The notes beneath the pieces were generated by a model. It did not search any database. It had not been told where the DNA came from and was given only the letters and a program-made list of their open reading frames with translations. 64,000 nt of DNA from Bacillus sp. Xin1 (GTDB lineage: Bacteria; Bacillota; Bacilli; Bacillales; Bacillaceae_G), in assembly GCF_013314535.1 (NCBI RefSeq), contig NZ_JABUAE010000005.1:110871-174870 (forward strand), written 5' to 3'. The position numbers and the translations under genes are program-made. Positions 35,001 through 43,647 of this stretch are shown one piece after another. The stretch's first letter is position 1, and each line of letters opens with the position of its first letter.

Positions 35001-37943
35001 CTAGTTTTGATCCACAAGTGATACGTATTGTTTTCGCTGCCATTTCTGCTGAATTTCAACACCATTTTGCGGATGACGTTTTTTATCTCTCGGGTTTGAA
35101 GCAGGAAGCGGACGATTACCTTTTTCACGTAATACACGCATTTTTACCATCGTTTGTTTATAAGCAGGTGTACAAGTATAAAGGTCTGTCGCTGTTCCTG
35201 TTAAAATATTAACCGCTTCTTCATTGACTGTCGCGTGCATCGGTAAATATAGCTCGTTTCCAGTCACACGATCTGTAATAAGTGCCTGCACCTTAATTTT
35301 ACCAAACGGTGATGCTAGCTCTACAAGTCCGCCATCTTTCACATTTCGTTCAGTGGCAAGCTCAGGCGAAATCTCAACAAACACTTCAGAAATTTTGGAT
35401 AAAATCCCAACTGATTTATTTGTCATATTCCCTTCATGGAAATGTTCGAGCAAACGACCGTTATTTAGTAATAGATCATAGTCTTCTGGCGCTTCAACTG
35501 GCGGAATCCATTCATCTAGTGATAGACGAGCTTTTTTGTCAGGGAAATTAAAGCCATCCACATATAATAATGGTGTGTCACTACCATCGCGGCTACCCCA
35601 ACATAAACTATTCCATCCTTCTAAACGATCATATGTCGCTTGTGAATAATACGGCGCGAGTGATGCGATTTCATCCATAATTTCACTTGGGCTTTCATAA
35701 TTCCAATCACCACCAAGGGCACGAGCTACTTTTTGCAGGATCCACCAATCTGGTTTCGAATCACCGAGCGGTTTCATAACTTCATATAAACGCTGAATAC
35801 GACGCTCTGTATTCGTAAATGTTCCTTCTTTTTCTAGACTTGGTGCTGCCGGTAAAATAACATCAGCAAAACGAGCTGTTTTTGATAAGAATATGTCTTG
35901 AACTACAAGGAAGTCGAGATTACTTAAAATGTGTTGCACATGATTCGCATTGGAATCGACTAACGCCATTTCTTCTCCCATTACATACATACCACGTAGT
36001 TTCCCTTCCTCTGCAGCCGCAAGCATTGCAATGTTATTCAGCCCTGGCTCTTTCGGAATTTTAGTACCATATGCTTTTTCAAATTTCGCACGAAGTGTAT
36101 CATCCGACACTGCTTGGTAGCCTGGAAGCCAGTTCGGTAATGTCGCCATATCACAAGCACCTTGCACATTATTATGCCCACGGAGTGGATATGCACCTGC
36201 ACCAGGGCGACGGTAGTTACCAGTTATAAGAAGTAAGTTAGAAATCGCTGCAGACGTCGTACTTCCTCCTGTATTTTGCGTAACGCCCATACCCCAAAGT
36301 ACACAAGTACCATCTGCTTCGTATACCATGCGAGCCATTTCTTTTAATGTATCTTTAGAAATACCTGTAATATTTTCTGTATAATCAAGTGTGTATTTCT
36401 CTAACATTTTGCTATATTCATCAAAGTTCTTCACATTTTCATCTAAGAATTTCTTATCATGCCAACCTTGATCAATAATATATTTTGTTATTCCAGCAAG
36501 CCATACGTAATCCGTTCCTTGACGCGGATGAACAAATAGGTCAGCACGCTCTGCCATTTCATGTTTACGAAGGTCTGATACAATCAGTTTTTGCTCATGT
36601 AATTTATGGGCACGTTTCACACGAGTAGCAAGTACAGGGTGTCCTTCCGTTGGATTCGCTCCCACAATAATAACAAGGCCAGCTTCCGCAATATCTTTCA
36701 CTGTCCCTGCGTCTCCACCTATACCGACGGTTTTTGTTAAACCATCACTTGCTGGGGATTGACAATAACGGGAACAGTTATCTACATTATTTGTTCCATA
36801 TATTTGACGAGCTAACTTTTGCATTAAATAGTTTTCTTCATTTGTTACTTTTGAAGAAGAAATAAATCCAAATGCATCGCTACCATATTCAGATTTAATA
36901 TGCTGCATATTGGATGCCACAACTTCTAAAGCTTCTTCCCATGACGCTTCAACGAACATATCTCCCTGACGAATCAACGGTTTTGTAATACGGTCCTCGC
37001 TATTTACAAAGTCCCAACCGAACTTTCCTTTTACACATGTAGAAATTCCGTTTACTGGCGCGTCTGATACAGGTTGTACTTTTAAAATTTGACGGTCTTT
37101 CGTCCACACCTCGAACGAACAACCTACACCGCAAAATGTACAAACTGTTTTCGTCTTGTTAATCTTCGTTTTTCGCATCGCAGATTCCACTTCTGAAACT
37201 GCTAAAATACTACTATATCCAGGCTCTACATCTTTTACAAAATCAATCATTGGGTCTAACACATCTTGTTTTAGTCCGGTCATGAACCCTGCTTCTCCAA
37301 GCATTGATTTTTCCATTAATGCGTTACAAGGACACACCGTTACACATTGCCCGCAACTAACGCAAGATGAATCATTAATACTTACGCCGCTATCCCAAAT
37401 TACACGAGGACGATCTAAATTCCAATCAATTGATAATGTTTCGTTTACCTGTAAATTCTGACACACTTCTACACATTGCCCACAAGCAATACATTGATTC
37501 GGATCGTAACGATAAAATGGATGAGTCATGTCTACTTCTTTTGAACTAACTTTCGGTTCATATGGGTATTTTTGCTCTTCAATTCCCATCATATGTACCG
37601 TATTATGAACTTTACAGTTCCCGTTATTATTATCACATACTGTACAATACAATAAGTGATTCTCTAATATTCGATCCATCGCTTCCGTTTGTGCTTCTTT
37701 TGCGCGCGCTGATTGTCTTTCGATATGCATACCATTTTCTAATTTCGTTGAACAAGCACGCAGTAATTTTCCATCTACCTCTACAATACATGTATCACAA
37801 GTTTGAATTGGATCTACTTCCGGTACATGACAAATTTGTGGATGCTCTACATTACTTTCGTTAAATAATTGCAGTATCGTCTTTTCACCAGATGAAAGAA
37901 ATTCCTTTCCATCTACGGTTACACGAACCGTTTGCTCTGCCAT
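35001..37943 (-). CDS. fdhF: formate dehydrogenase alpha subunit, molybdopterin type (YrhE/YjgC)
   Basis: This 980-residue oxidoreductase carries, in order, a 2Fe-2S ferredoxin-like domain (CHVPEVDPIQTCDTC), a His-Cys 4Fe-4S domain, two 4Fe-4S clusters (CIACGQCVEVC and CVSCGQCVTVCPC), the Fe4S4 motif CTFCGVGCSFEV, the molybdopterin domain with ligand Cys in NCSRYCQSPASDGL, and the dinucleotide-binding C-terminal domain. Cys, not selenocysteine, sits at the active site. It oxidises formate to CO2, probably passing electrons to NAD or another carrier. The ATG at 37943 has AAGGAGAGGGG upstream; the longer frame does not. It is divergent from fdhD, its sulfur-insertion factor. Confidence 0.92.
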   Translation of the reverse strand: MAEQTVRVTVDGKEFLSSGEKTILQLFNESNVEHPQICHVPEVDPIQTCDTCIVEVDGKLLRACSTKLENGMHIERQSARAKEAQTEAMDRILENHLLYCTVCDNNNGNCKVHNTVHMMGIEEQKYPYEPKVSSKEVDMTHPFYRYDPNQCIACGQCVEVCQNLQVNETLSIDWNLDRPRVIWDSGVSINDSSCVSCGQCVTVCPCNALMEKSMLGEAGFMTGLKQDVLDPMIDFVKDVEPGYSSILAVSEVESAMRKTKINKTKTVCTFCGVGCSFEVWTKDRQILKVQPVSDAPVNGISTCVKGKFGWDFVNSEDRITKPLIRQGDMFVEASWEEALEVVASNMQHIKSEYGSDAFGFISSSKVTNEENYLMQKLARQIYGTNNVDNCSRYCQSPASDGLTKTVGIGGDAGTVKDIAEAGLVIIVGANPTEGHPVLATRVKRAHKLHEQKLIVSDLRKHEMAERADLFVHPRQGTDYVWLAGITKYIIDQGWHDKKFLDENVKNFDEYSKMLEKYTLDYTENITGISKDTLKEMARMVYEADGTCVLWGMGVTQNTGGSTTSAAISNLLLITGNYRRPGAGAYPLRGHNNVQGACDMATLPNWLPGYQAVSDDTLRAKFEKAYGTKIPKEPGLNNIAMLAAAEEGKLRGMYVMGEEMALVDSNANHVQHILSNLDFLVVQDIFLSKTARFADVILPAAPSLEKEGTFTNTERRIQRLYEVMKPLGDSKPDWWILQKVARALGGDWNYESPSEIMDEIASLAPYYSQATYDRLEGWNSLCWGSRDGSDTPLLYVDGFNFPDKKARLSLDEWIPPVEAPEDYDLLLNNGRLLEHFHEGNMTNKSVGILSKISEVFVEISPELATERNVKDGGLVELASPFGKIKVQALITDRVTGNELYLPMHATVNEEAVNILTGTATDLYTCTPAYKQTMVKMRVLREKGNRPLPASNPRDKKRHPQNGVEIQQKWQRKQYVSLVDQN

Positions 37944-38223
37944 AGTTCCCCTCTCCTTATAACTAACTGTACAATATAATTTTGAATCCGTTTTCAAAAT
38001 TATATTGTTGTACATTTTTTGAAACGCTCTGTTGAAATCTTATCTTAGAAGTCGATTCTTGATGCTATAAGGTATAAAAAATGACACTATTCTACTACTC
38101 TATTATATCTCACATATACAATGATAACCAAATAATCTTCTATATCATAGCTAACAGATGCTTTTATATTTTCAATGTTTTATGATAAATAGAAAGACAA
38201 ATACATACAAAGGGGAAAATAGT

Positions 38224-39039
38224 ATGGGGCATGTCCAAGAAACCTATAAAATGATACGTTATCAAGGCGGCGTTTTTTCTGAACAAAAAGATGAAATTGT
38301 CACAGAATATCCTGTAACAATTAAATTAAATGGGGAGGAATATGTAACAGTTGTATGTACTCCAAATTATATTGAAGATATGGTAATAGGTTTTTTAATT
38401 TCTGAAGGAATTATTGCTTCTTATGAAGGGATTGATGAGCTATGGATACAGAAAGACAAAGGGGTTGTCCATGTAAAAACATCACAAATCAATCCTCTCT
38501 ATCAAACACTATATAACAAACGATATGTCACTTCTTGCTGCGGAAAAAGTAGACAAGGTTTTGTTTTTGTAAATGATGCAGCAAAAGCAAAAACTTTACA
38601 TGATATACATGTAACAGTTACTCCGAAAGAATGTTTTAATTTAATGAATACCTTACAGCAATCTTCTACTACATTTCAGCAAACTGGTGGCGTTCATAAT
38701 ACCGCTCTTTGTGATCGAAACAACGTTCTCATATCAAGAATGGACATCGGAAGGCATAATGCATTAGATAAAATATATGGCTATTGTTTACGCAATCATA
38801 TCCCAATCAAAGGAAAAATCATTGTATTCAGTGGTCGAGTTTCATCTGAAATTTTGTTAAAAGTTTCTAAAATCGGCTGTGAAATTGTTCTTTCTAAATC
38901 AGCGCCAACAAAATTAGCTTTGCAGCTTGCTCATGATTTAGGCATTACAGTAGTCGGGTTTATTCGTAATGATTCTTGTAATATTTATACTCACCCAGAA
39001 CGAATTGAAGGATATATAACAGAAAAAAATGATTCCTAG
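38224..39039 (+). CDS. fdhD: formate dehydrogenase accessory sulfurtransferase
   Basis: This 271-residue FdhD-family protein transfers sulfur from a cysteine desulfurase to the molybdenum cofactor of formate dehydrogenase. The active loop is TSCCGKSRQG (near residues 103-112). Here the cysteines are adjacent (CC), not the spaced CxxC of the E. coli protein. Later motifs are TGGVHNTALC and DIGRHNALDKIYG, which bind cofactor. The ATG at 38224 follows AAAGGGG; the frame extends upstream without a ribosome site. Its position divergent from fdhF supports the role. Confidence 0.92.
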   Translation: MGHVQETYKMIRYQGGVFSEQKDEIVTEYPVTIKLNGEEYVTVVCTPNYIEDMVIGFLISEGIIASYEGIDELWIQKDKGVVHVKTSQINPLYQTLYNKRYVTSCCGKSRQGFVFVNDAAKAKTLHDIHVTVTPKECFNLMNTLQQSSTTFQQTGGVHNTALCDRNNVLISRMDIGRHNALDKIYGYCLRNHIPIKGKIIVFSGRVSSEILLKVSKIGCEIVLSKSAPTKLALQLAHDLGITVVGFIRNDSCNIYTHPERIEGYITEKNDS

Positions 39040-39056
39040 CAAAGGAATCATTTTTT
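39023..39056 (+). terminator. terminator of fdhD
   Basis: AAAAAATGATTCC pairs with GGAATCATTTTTT around seven bases. It overlaps the fdhD stop. Confidence 0.85.
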
Positions 39057-39312
39057 AGTTATAAAAATGTAATATATTTAATTGTTGAATAGTTAATAAA
39101 GTTAATATATAATTTCATTACATAAAGTAATAAAAACAAAAGAAGACACATGTTTTTCTCGCATATATCTACTTATTCTTTTACAAATTAAGAACGAGCA
39201 CGTAAAGAATATGTTTATGAATACACAGTAGATGTTCTATTAATATAATCATCATACTCTTACGGATCCCCCATTTTCCTATAGAGTGAGATAAACTAAG
39301 GAGGTTCTCGAT

Positions 39313-39819
39313 ATGGAAATTCGTTTATTAACAAAAGAAGATGCAGAAATTTACTTAAAAGTTTGTATGGAAGGATTAACACAAAATCCCGAAGCCTTTA
39401 GTTCTTCTTATGAAGATGTACTAAAACATGAGGATCCTGTGGCTGCAATGGCAAAGCGTTTAGCTAATCCAGATAAATATACACTCGGTGTCTTTAAAGA
39501 TAACGGTTTAATCGGAATTGCTACTTTAGAAACTAAGCCATTTATAAAACAAGAACATAAAGCAAAAATCGGCTCTGTTTATATCTCTCCAAAAGCACGT
39601 GGTCTCGGTGCTGGACGTGCGTTGATCAAAGCCATTATTGAAAATGCACATAAACTACATGTAGAACAACTCATGCTTGATGTTGTTGTCGGAAATGTAG
39701 CTGCAAAAAAATTGTATGATTCACTTGGCTTTCAGACATATGGTGTACAAGAGCGTGCCTTAAAGCATAATGGACAGTATTGGGATGAGGAACATATGGT
39801 TTTATTTTTGAATAATTAA
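39313..39819 (+). CDS. GNAT-family N-acetyltransferase (paralogue 1)
   Basis: This 168-residue GNAT enzyme has the acetyl-CoA binding motif A as IGSVYISPKARGLGAGRALIKAII (residues 86-109) and the closing motif B with AAKKLYDSLGFQTYGVQERAL. GNATs acetylate amino groups of small molecules or proteins; the substrate is unknown. It is clearly a duplicate of the gene at 43101. The two share long identical blocks (QNPEAFSSSYED, KQEHKAKIGSVY, NGQYWDEEHMVLFL) and lie on either side of a two-component system. AAGGAGG precedes the ATG. Confidence 0.85.
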   Translation: MEIRLLTKEDAEIYLKVCMEGLTQNPEAFSSSYEDVLKHEDPVAAMAKRLANPDKYTLGVFKDNGLIGIATLETKPFIKQEHKAKIGSVYISPKARGLGAGRALIKAIIENAHKLHVEQLMLDVVVGNVAAKKLYDSLGFQTYGVQERALKHNGQYWDEEHMVLFLNN

Positions 39820-39836
39820 TTATAGCTTTTCACAAA

Positions 39837-39866
39837 AGTACCTTTTGATACAAAGGTGCTTTTTTC
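39837..39866 (+). terminator. terminator of GNAT paralogue 1
   Basis: AAGTACCTTT pairs with AAAGGTGCTTT (one wobble) and leads into a T run. The TTACA-N4-TGTAA box of the next unit begins directly after it. Confidence 0.7.
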
Positions 39867-39930
39867 TTACAACAATGTAATATTTATGTCATCTAATTAA
39901 ATGGTTCTCTCCCCTCCTCTTTACTATACT
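39867..39930 (+). promoter_or_regulatory. TTACA-N4-TGTAA promoter, unit 4
   Basis: TTACAACAATGTAA (39867-39880) is followed by ATGTCAT at an 11-bp register (39886-39892) and, exactly 44 bp after the box, by TATACT (39925-39930) in the context TATACTAAAAGTA. Box, spacing and -10 are the same as in the three peptide units at 46.9, 52.4 and 56.1 kb. Confidence 0.65.
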
Positions 39931-39957
39931 AAAAGTACGAAATCACAATTAAAAGAA

Positions 39958-39993
39958 ATGAGCGCTAAAGAAACAATAGAAGTAATAGCATAA
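39958..39993 (+). CDS. possible 11-codon leader peptide, unit 4
   Basis: ATG opens an 11-codon frame, MSAKETIEVIA, at the place where the other units have their 27-codon gene. The KETIEVIA part loosely recalls KVMEVVVAVAE of those peptides. The ribosome site (AAAAG) is weak. It could be a decayed copy or not translated at all. Confidence 0.3.
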   Translation: MSAKETIEVIA

Positions 39994-40019
39994 AATCGGT
40001 AATTGGAGGAACAACAAAT

Positions 40020-40109
40020 ATGAAACAGCACAAACATCCTATTTTTTTAATTTGCGGTACAATAATTGTCACTTCAGGACTGGCAATTCTTCCTTGGTTT
40101 ATTGTATAA
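40020..40109 (+). CDS. 29-aa hydrophobic peptide, unit 4
   Basis: An ATG with TTGGAGGAACAACAA upstream opens a 29-residue frame: a basic start MKQHKHP, then one continuous hydrophobic span (about residues 8-29) ending PWFIV. It is a probable single-helix membrane peptide. It lies about 80 bp downstream of the TTACA-N4-TGTAA promoter, so it may be the main product of this unit. I know of no named family. Confidence 0.5.
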   Translation: MKQHKHPIFLICGTIIVTSGLAILPWFIV

Positions 40110-40152
40110 CACTTCTATCATTTTTTAATTCTTTCGCCTTCCTAGACAAAAC

Positions 40153-40184
40153 TCCCCCGTACATAGCATACGCGGGATTTTTAC
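40153..40184 (+). terminator. possible terminator of unit 4
   Basis: CCCCGTA pairs with TACGCGGG with one bulge and is followed by ATTTTTAC on the plus strand. Confidence 0.45.
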
Positions 40185-40194
40185 ATACAAATAA

Positions 40195-40232
40195 AAAAGC
40201 TCATTGTTTCTCCAAACGAAACAACGAGCTCA
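40195..40232 (-). terminator. terminator of the 40-aa peptide gene
   Basis: On the minus strand GAGCTCGTTGTTTC pairs with GAAACAATGAGC (one mismatch) and is followed by TTTTTTATTTG. Confidence 0.75.
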
Positions 40233-40240
40233 TACATCTA

Positions 40241-40363
40241 TTATAGAATTCCGAAAAATTTATTCGCACACTTCACAATGATTAGCATAGATACAGCAAC
40301 ACACATTACAACAGCATTGCGATCTTGTTTATCCTTTTGAAAACGTTCTTCTTTTTTACTCAT
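40241..40363 (-). CDS. 40-aa single-helix membrane peptide of unknown function
   Basis: This small gene has good signals: AAAGGGGAC upstream of the ATG at 40363 and a terminator after the stop. The product has a highly charged N-terminus (MSKKEERFQKDKQDRN) followed by one hydrophobic segment (about residues 17-31) and a short basic tail. The charge pattern suggests the N-terminus stays in the cytoplasm. It is preceded by a structured leader with its own terminator-like hairpin. I do not recognise the family. Confidence 0.7.
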   Translation of the reverse strand: MSKKEERFQKDKQDRNAVVMCVAVSMLIIVKCANKFFGIL

Positions 40364-40533
40364 GTGTATAGTCCCCTTTATAAAAAAAGTGTGAGATAGG
40401 AAATTTTCCTTATCCGATGCGAGGTGAATACGAAATTTCTCACTATCTCACATACACAATAGAATGGAATTGTCATTTTATAAATAAAATGACATGACGT
40501 TATGTCGCAACATAGGGTATTTGTGTCGCTACG
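40364..40533 (-). ncRNA. candidate leader RNA/attenuator upstream of the 40-aa gene
   Basis: On the minus strand a perfect TATAAT (40540-40545) is followed by about 170 nt before the ATG. This leader contains TATGT-TGCG-ACATA (around 40504-40517), GTCATTTTAT paired with ATAAAATGAC (about 40480-40500), and a long stem GTGAGATAG/CTATCTCAC (40389-40453) that ends in a run of seven T just ahead of the ribosome site. It matches no riboswitch class I can recognise. It may be an attenuator or an independent small RNA. Confidence 0.45.
40389..40453 (-). terminator. intrinsic terminator inside the leader of the 40-aa gene
   Basis: TGTGAGATAG pairs with CTATCTCACA, with the inner pair GAAATTT/AAATTTC enclosing a 25-base apical region. 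Seven T follow on the minus strand only. Confidence 0.65.
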
Positions 40534-40694
40534 CCTTTTATTATAAAAAAGAGTTGTGCAAAAGTAGTGCATTTTTTATGTCAATTGCTTTAGTAGAAAA
40601 AATACACTACAATTCAATCACATAAACAGAGTTTTTTATTATTTTCATGTAAACTATACAAAGTAGAAATGAATGTTTTGAGGTGTACAAGACT

Positions 40695-41366
40695 ATGATA
40701 AAAATCTTATTAGTAGACAATGAAGAACGCATGTTACGATTATTAGACTTATTTTTAAGCCCACGTGGTTATTTTTGTATGAAAGCTACGTCTGGCATAG
40801 AAGCTCTTGAACTAATTCAGCAAAAAAACTTCGATATTATTTTGTTAGATGTCATGATGCCAAATATGGATGGATGGGATACATGTTACCAAATCCGCCA
40901 AATCAGCAATATTCCAATCATAATGTTAACAGCTCGTAATCAAAACTACGATATGGTTAAAGGACTCACAATGGGGGCCGATGACTATATTACAAAACCT
41001 TTTGACGAACAAATACTAGTTGCACGAATTGAAGCTGTACTGCGCCGAACAAAAAAGGACGGTTTTATCAGCTTCAATGGTATTGAATGGGATAAAACCA
41101 AACATACTGTCACTGTTTACGACGAAAAAATTCCACTTACACCTATCGAGTTTTCGTTACTAGGACTGTTTTTACAAAATACAAATCGAGCATATAGCCG
41201 TGATGATTTAATCGAAAAAATATGGGGATATCAAACCGATATTGAATACCGTACTGTCGACTCACATATCCGCAATATCCGTGATAAATTACGAAAAAAA
41301 GACTTTCCTGTTGAAAGATACTTAGAAACCATCTATAAAGTGGGATATAAGTGGAAAAGTGAATAA
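40695..41366 (+). CDS. OmpR/PhoB-family response regulator
   Basis: This 223-residue regulator has a receiver domain (IKILLVDNEERMLRLLDLF, phospho-acceptor Asp in IILLDVMMPNMDGWD near residue 52, Thr and Lys in MLTARNQ and YITKPFDEQ) and a C-terminal winged helix ending TIYKVGYKWK. The ATG at 40695 has GAGGTG 9 bp upstream; an earlier in-frame GTG overlaps that site. It pairs with the histidine kinase at 41530, although a bcr1-like repeat lies between the two genes. Target genes are unknown; the flanking GNAT paralogues are candidates. Confidence 0.88.
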   Translation: MIKILLVDNEERMLRLLDLFLSPRGYFCMKATSGIEALELIQQKNFDIILLDVMMPNMDGWDTCYQIRQISNIPIIMLTARNQNYDMVKGLTMGADDYITKPFDEQILVARIEAVLRRTKKDGFISFNGIEWDKTKHTVTVYDEKIPLTPIEFSLLGLFLQNTNRAYSRDDLIEKIWGYQTDIEYRTVDSHIRNIRDKLRKKDFPVERYLETIYKVGYKWKSE

Positions 41367-41376
41367 AAGCAAATAG

Positions 41377-41468
41377 TATAGTGAAACTTTGATTAGCAAA
41401 CATTTTTTATCCCCCTATTCGCTGTACTTTAAGGTAGGAGGCTTACCGCCCGAGAATAGGGGACAAGA
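41377..41468. repeat. divergent bcr1-like repeat inside a two-component operon
   Basis: The 5-prime end TATA-GTGAAACTTTGATTAG and the 3-prime end GGAGGCTTACCGCCCG...AGGGGACAA align with the ends of the full element at 12085-12241. TTATCCCCCTATTCG and CGAGAATAGGGGACAA pair as a long stem. It lies in the 163 bp between response regulator and kinase genes and has lost the exact ATAAA borders. Confidence 0.55.
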
Positions 41469-41529
41469 TTTGATAAGTGGTGAGATACCTCCCTCTAGCT
41501 ATTAATGTGAAATAAAGGTGTGGTAAAAA

Positions 41530-42906
41530 ATGAATAAACTTTCTCTCAAGGTCGGTACATACTTTTTAATATTAGCTCTATGTATTGAAACAATTGCTTT
41601 TGTATCTTTTTATACAAGTTTGTCGAACATGCGTATCGAGGAAGAAAAATCTGCTCTTTTAGAAAAAGGGAAGCGCTATAGTAAATTTATTTCAAGACGT
41701 TATGGTCCACGAGCTTTCGAACATGCTACAGCAATGGAATCACATTCTATTTCAGATACAAAGTTAGTCATAACAGACACCAATGGGCAAATCCTTTCTT
41801 CTTCTGATCCAGTAACACCGGAAATGAAAAAGCAACTTGCTAACAAAATACGTTGTACTTCAATAGATGGAACTATGGTTGAGAAAAATTGGAAAACATC
41901 GAAATATATTTCAACAGCAACGCCCATTATCATTCATAAACAAATCACTGGGTATGTACATATGTTTTTAGATACAGCATTTTTAGAAAAAATGCTTCTT
42001 CGCTTAGCACATCAATTTATTATTATTGGTGTATTAACTCTTGTTTTAACAACAATTTCTGTATTTATCTTTTCTCGTGTCATTACCGATCCTCTTATTA
42101 AAATGAAACGTGCAACAGAAAAAATGTTAAAACTAAATAAACCAATTAAATTAGGAATTAAGCGCAATGATGAACTCGGTAGTTTGGCCAAAACCATTGA
42201 AGAATTATCTAGTGAATTAACCTACATGAAAAAAGAAAGAAATGAATTTCTTGCAAGTGTAGCCCACGAACTGCTCACACCACTTACCTATATGAAAGGT
42301 TATGCAAAAGTTGCTAAAAGAGATTCTCTCTCTAAAGAAGAGCGTGAAGAATATTTACAAATTATTGAAGATGAGACAGATAGTGTAACCGAACTCGTTC
42401 AAGACTTATTTGATCTAGCGCAACTTGAACAGCATCAATTTATTATTAAAAAACAAAAGATTCCTTTACAGCCTTTTCTAGAACGCATGATTGAAAAAAC
42501 TAAACCAGCACTTGCTAAAAAACTAATGAAAATTAAATTTTACTGCACAGATAACCCTAATGTCTGTATAGATGAACGCCGAATGGAACAAGTAATGCTC
42601 AACTTATTACACAACGCCTATCAGCATTCTTATGAACAGTCAATTATTACTGTACGCGCCTATCAAAATGGGAATACTTTTTCTATAAGTGTGCAAGATG
42701 AAGGAGAAGGGATTCCGCAAGAAGATATTCCACATATTTTTGATCGTTTTTATCGTGTTGATAAATCAAGAGCTCGAGCTACGGGTGGTAAAGGAATCGG
42801 TCTAGCTGTTGTAAAAGAAATCGTTGAGTTACATAGCGGTTCCATACAAGTGAAAAGCAAGCTCGGAATTGGAACTGAATTTATTATTGAATTACCAATC
42901 GAATAA
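41530..42906 (+). CDS. sensor histidine kinase
   Basis: This 458-residue membrane kinase has two membrane segments (about residues 8-30 and 157-182) around an extracytoplasmic sensor of about 125 residues. A HAMP domain (about 180-235) is followed by HisKA with the phospho-acceptor His in SVAHELLTPLTYMKGY (Leu replaces the usual Arg of HELRTP) and an HATPase domain with NLLHNAYQHS, DEGEGIP and GKGIGLAVVKEIVELHSG. It is the partner of the regulator at 40695. The GGTG site before the ATG lies downstream of a bcr1-like repeat, so its expression may depend on read-through of that hairpin. Confidence 0.88.
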   Translation: MNKLSLKVGTYFLILALCIETIAFVSFYTSLSNMRIEEEKSALLEKGKRYSKFISRRYGPRAFEHATAMESHSISDTKLVITDTNGQILSSSDPVTPEMKKQLANKIRCTSIDGTMVEKNWKTSKYISTATPIIIHKQITGYVHMFLDTAFLEKMLLRLAHQFIIIGVLTLVLTTISVFIFSRVITDPLIKMKRATEKMLKLNKPIKLGIKRNDELGSLAKTIEELSSELTYMKKERNEFLASVAHELLTPLTYMKGYAKVAKRDSLSKEEREEYLQIIEDETDSVTELVQDLFDLAQLEQHQFIIKKQKIPLQPFLERMIEKTKPALAKKLMKIKFYCTDNPNVCIDERRMEQVMLNLLHNAYQHSYEQSIITVRAYQNGNTFSISVQDEGEGIPQEDIPHIFDRFYRVDKSRARATGGKGIGLAVVKEIVELHSGSIQVKSKLGIGTEFIIELPIE

Positions 42907-42920
42907 TATAATTGTTCGTC

Positions 42921-42960
42921 TATCACCAGTAGTATCTTTATGAAGAAGCTGCTGGTGATA
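42921..42960 (+). terminator. probable terminator of the kinase gene
   Basis: TATCACCAG-AG pairs with CT-CTGGTGATA with one G-U pair; the T tract behind it is short. Confidence 0.5.
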
Positions 42961-43100
42961 TTGTGTTAAGAGCTATTATTTATTGAAATTTTATTTGCAA
43001 ACGGAGTAACATGCTACTAACAAAAGCTAGCTTTTTGAAATTATTCTTATTTCAATATAAAATATAAATACATCTGTCAAAGATTTGGAGGGTGATATAA

Positions 43101-43613
43101 TTGGATATCCATGTATTAACAAAGGATGAAGCAGAAATTTATCTAGAACTTCGCGTAGAAGGATTAAAGCAAAATCCTGAGGCTTTCAGTTCTTCTTATG
43201 AAGATATTATTAATAAAGAATGCCCGATTGAGTATAAAGCACAAAAGCTAGCACAAGATGAAAACTATACACTAGGTGCATTTAAAGACGGTACATTAAT
43301 TGGGGTTGCAACCCTGGAAACGAAACCATACGTAAAACAAGAACATAAAGCAAAGATTGGTTCAGTATATGTATCGCCAAAAGCACGTGGACTTGGAGCA
43401 GGAAAATCTCTTATTAAAGAGTGTATTGAACTTGCAAAAACATTAGAAGTAGAACAAGTTATGCTTGATGTTGTGGTCGGAAATGATGGTGCAAAAAAAC
43501 TTTATGAATCATTAGGATTTAAAACATTTGGTGTACAAGAGCGTTCTTTAAAGTATAACGGTCAGTACTGGGATGAAGAACATATGGTTTTATTCTTAGA
43601 TGAAGAGAAATAA
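43101..43613 (+). CDS. GNAT-family N-acetyltransferase (paralogue 2)
   Basis: This 170-residue acetyltransferase is about two-thirds identical to that at 39313. Motif A is IGSVYVSPKARGLGAGKSLIKECI, and the C-terminus shares NGQYWDEEHMVLFL. It starts with TTG, 7-8 bp after GGAGGGTGA. The duplicated pair encloses the two-component system, which suggests either a tandem duplication with later insertion of the regulators or duplication of a larger block. The substrate is unknown. Confidence 0.84.
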   Translation: MDIHVLTKDEAEIYLELRVEGLKQNPEAFSSSYEDIINKECPIEYKAQKLAQDENYTLGAFKDGTLIGVATLETKPYVKQEHKAKIGSVYVSPKARGLGAGKSLIKECIELAKTLEVEQVMLDVVVGNDGAKKLYESLGFKTFGVQERSLKYNGQYWDEEHMVLFLDEEK

Positions 43614-43616
43614 TTA

Positions 43617-43647
43617 AAACATCCTCACATGCATGAGGATGTTTTTC
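43617..43647 (+). terminator. terminator of GNAT paralogue 2
   Basis: AAACATCCTCA pairs with TGAGGATGTTT around CATGCA and is followed by TTCATTTT. Confidence 0.75.

Noticed and set aside
40378-40572. Minus-strand 64-codon open frame over the structured leader
   Set aside because: Its codons cover the hairpins and the promoter of the 40-aa gene; cysteine-rich composition and lack of a ribosome site fit a chance frame.
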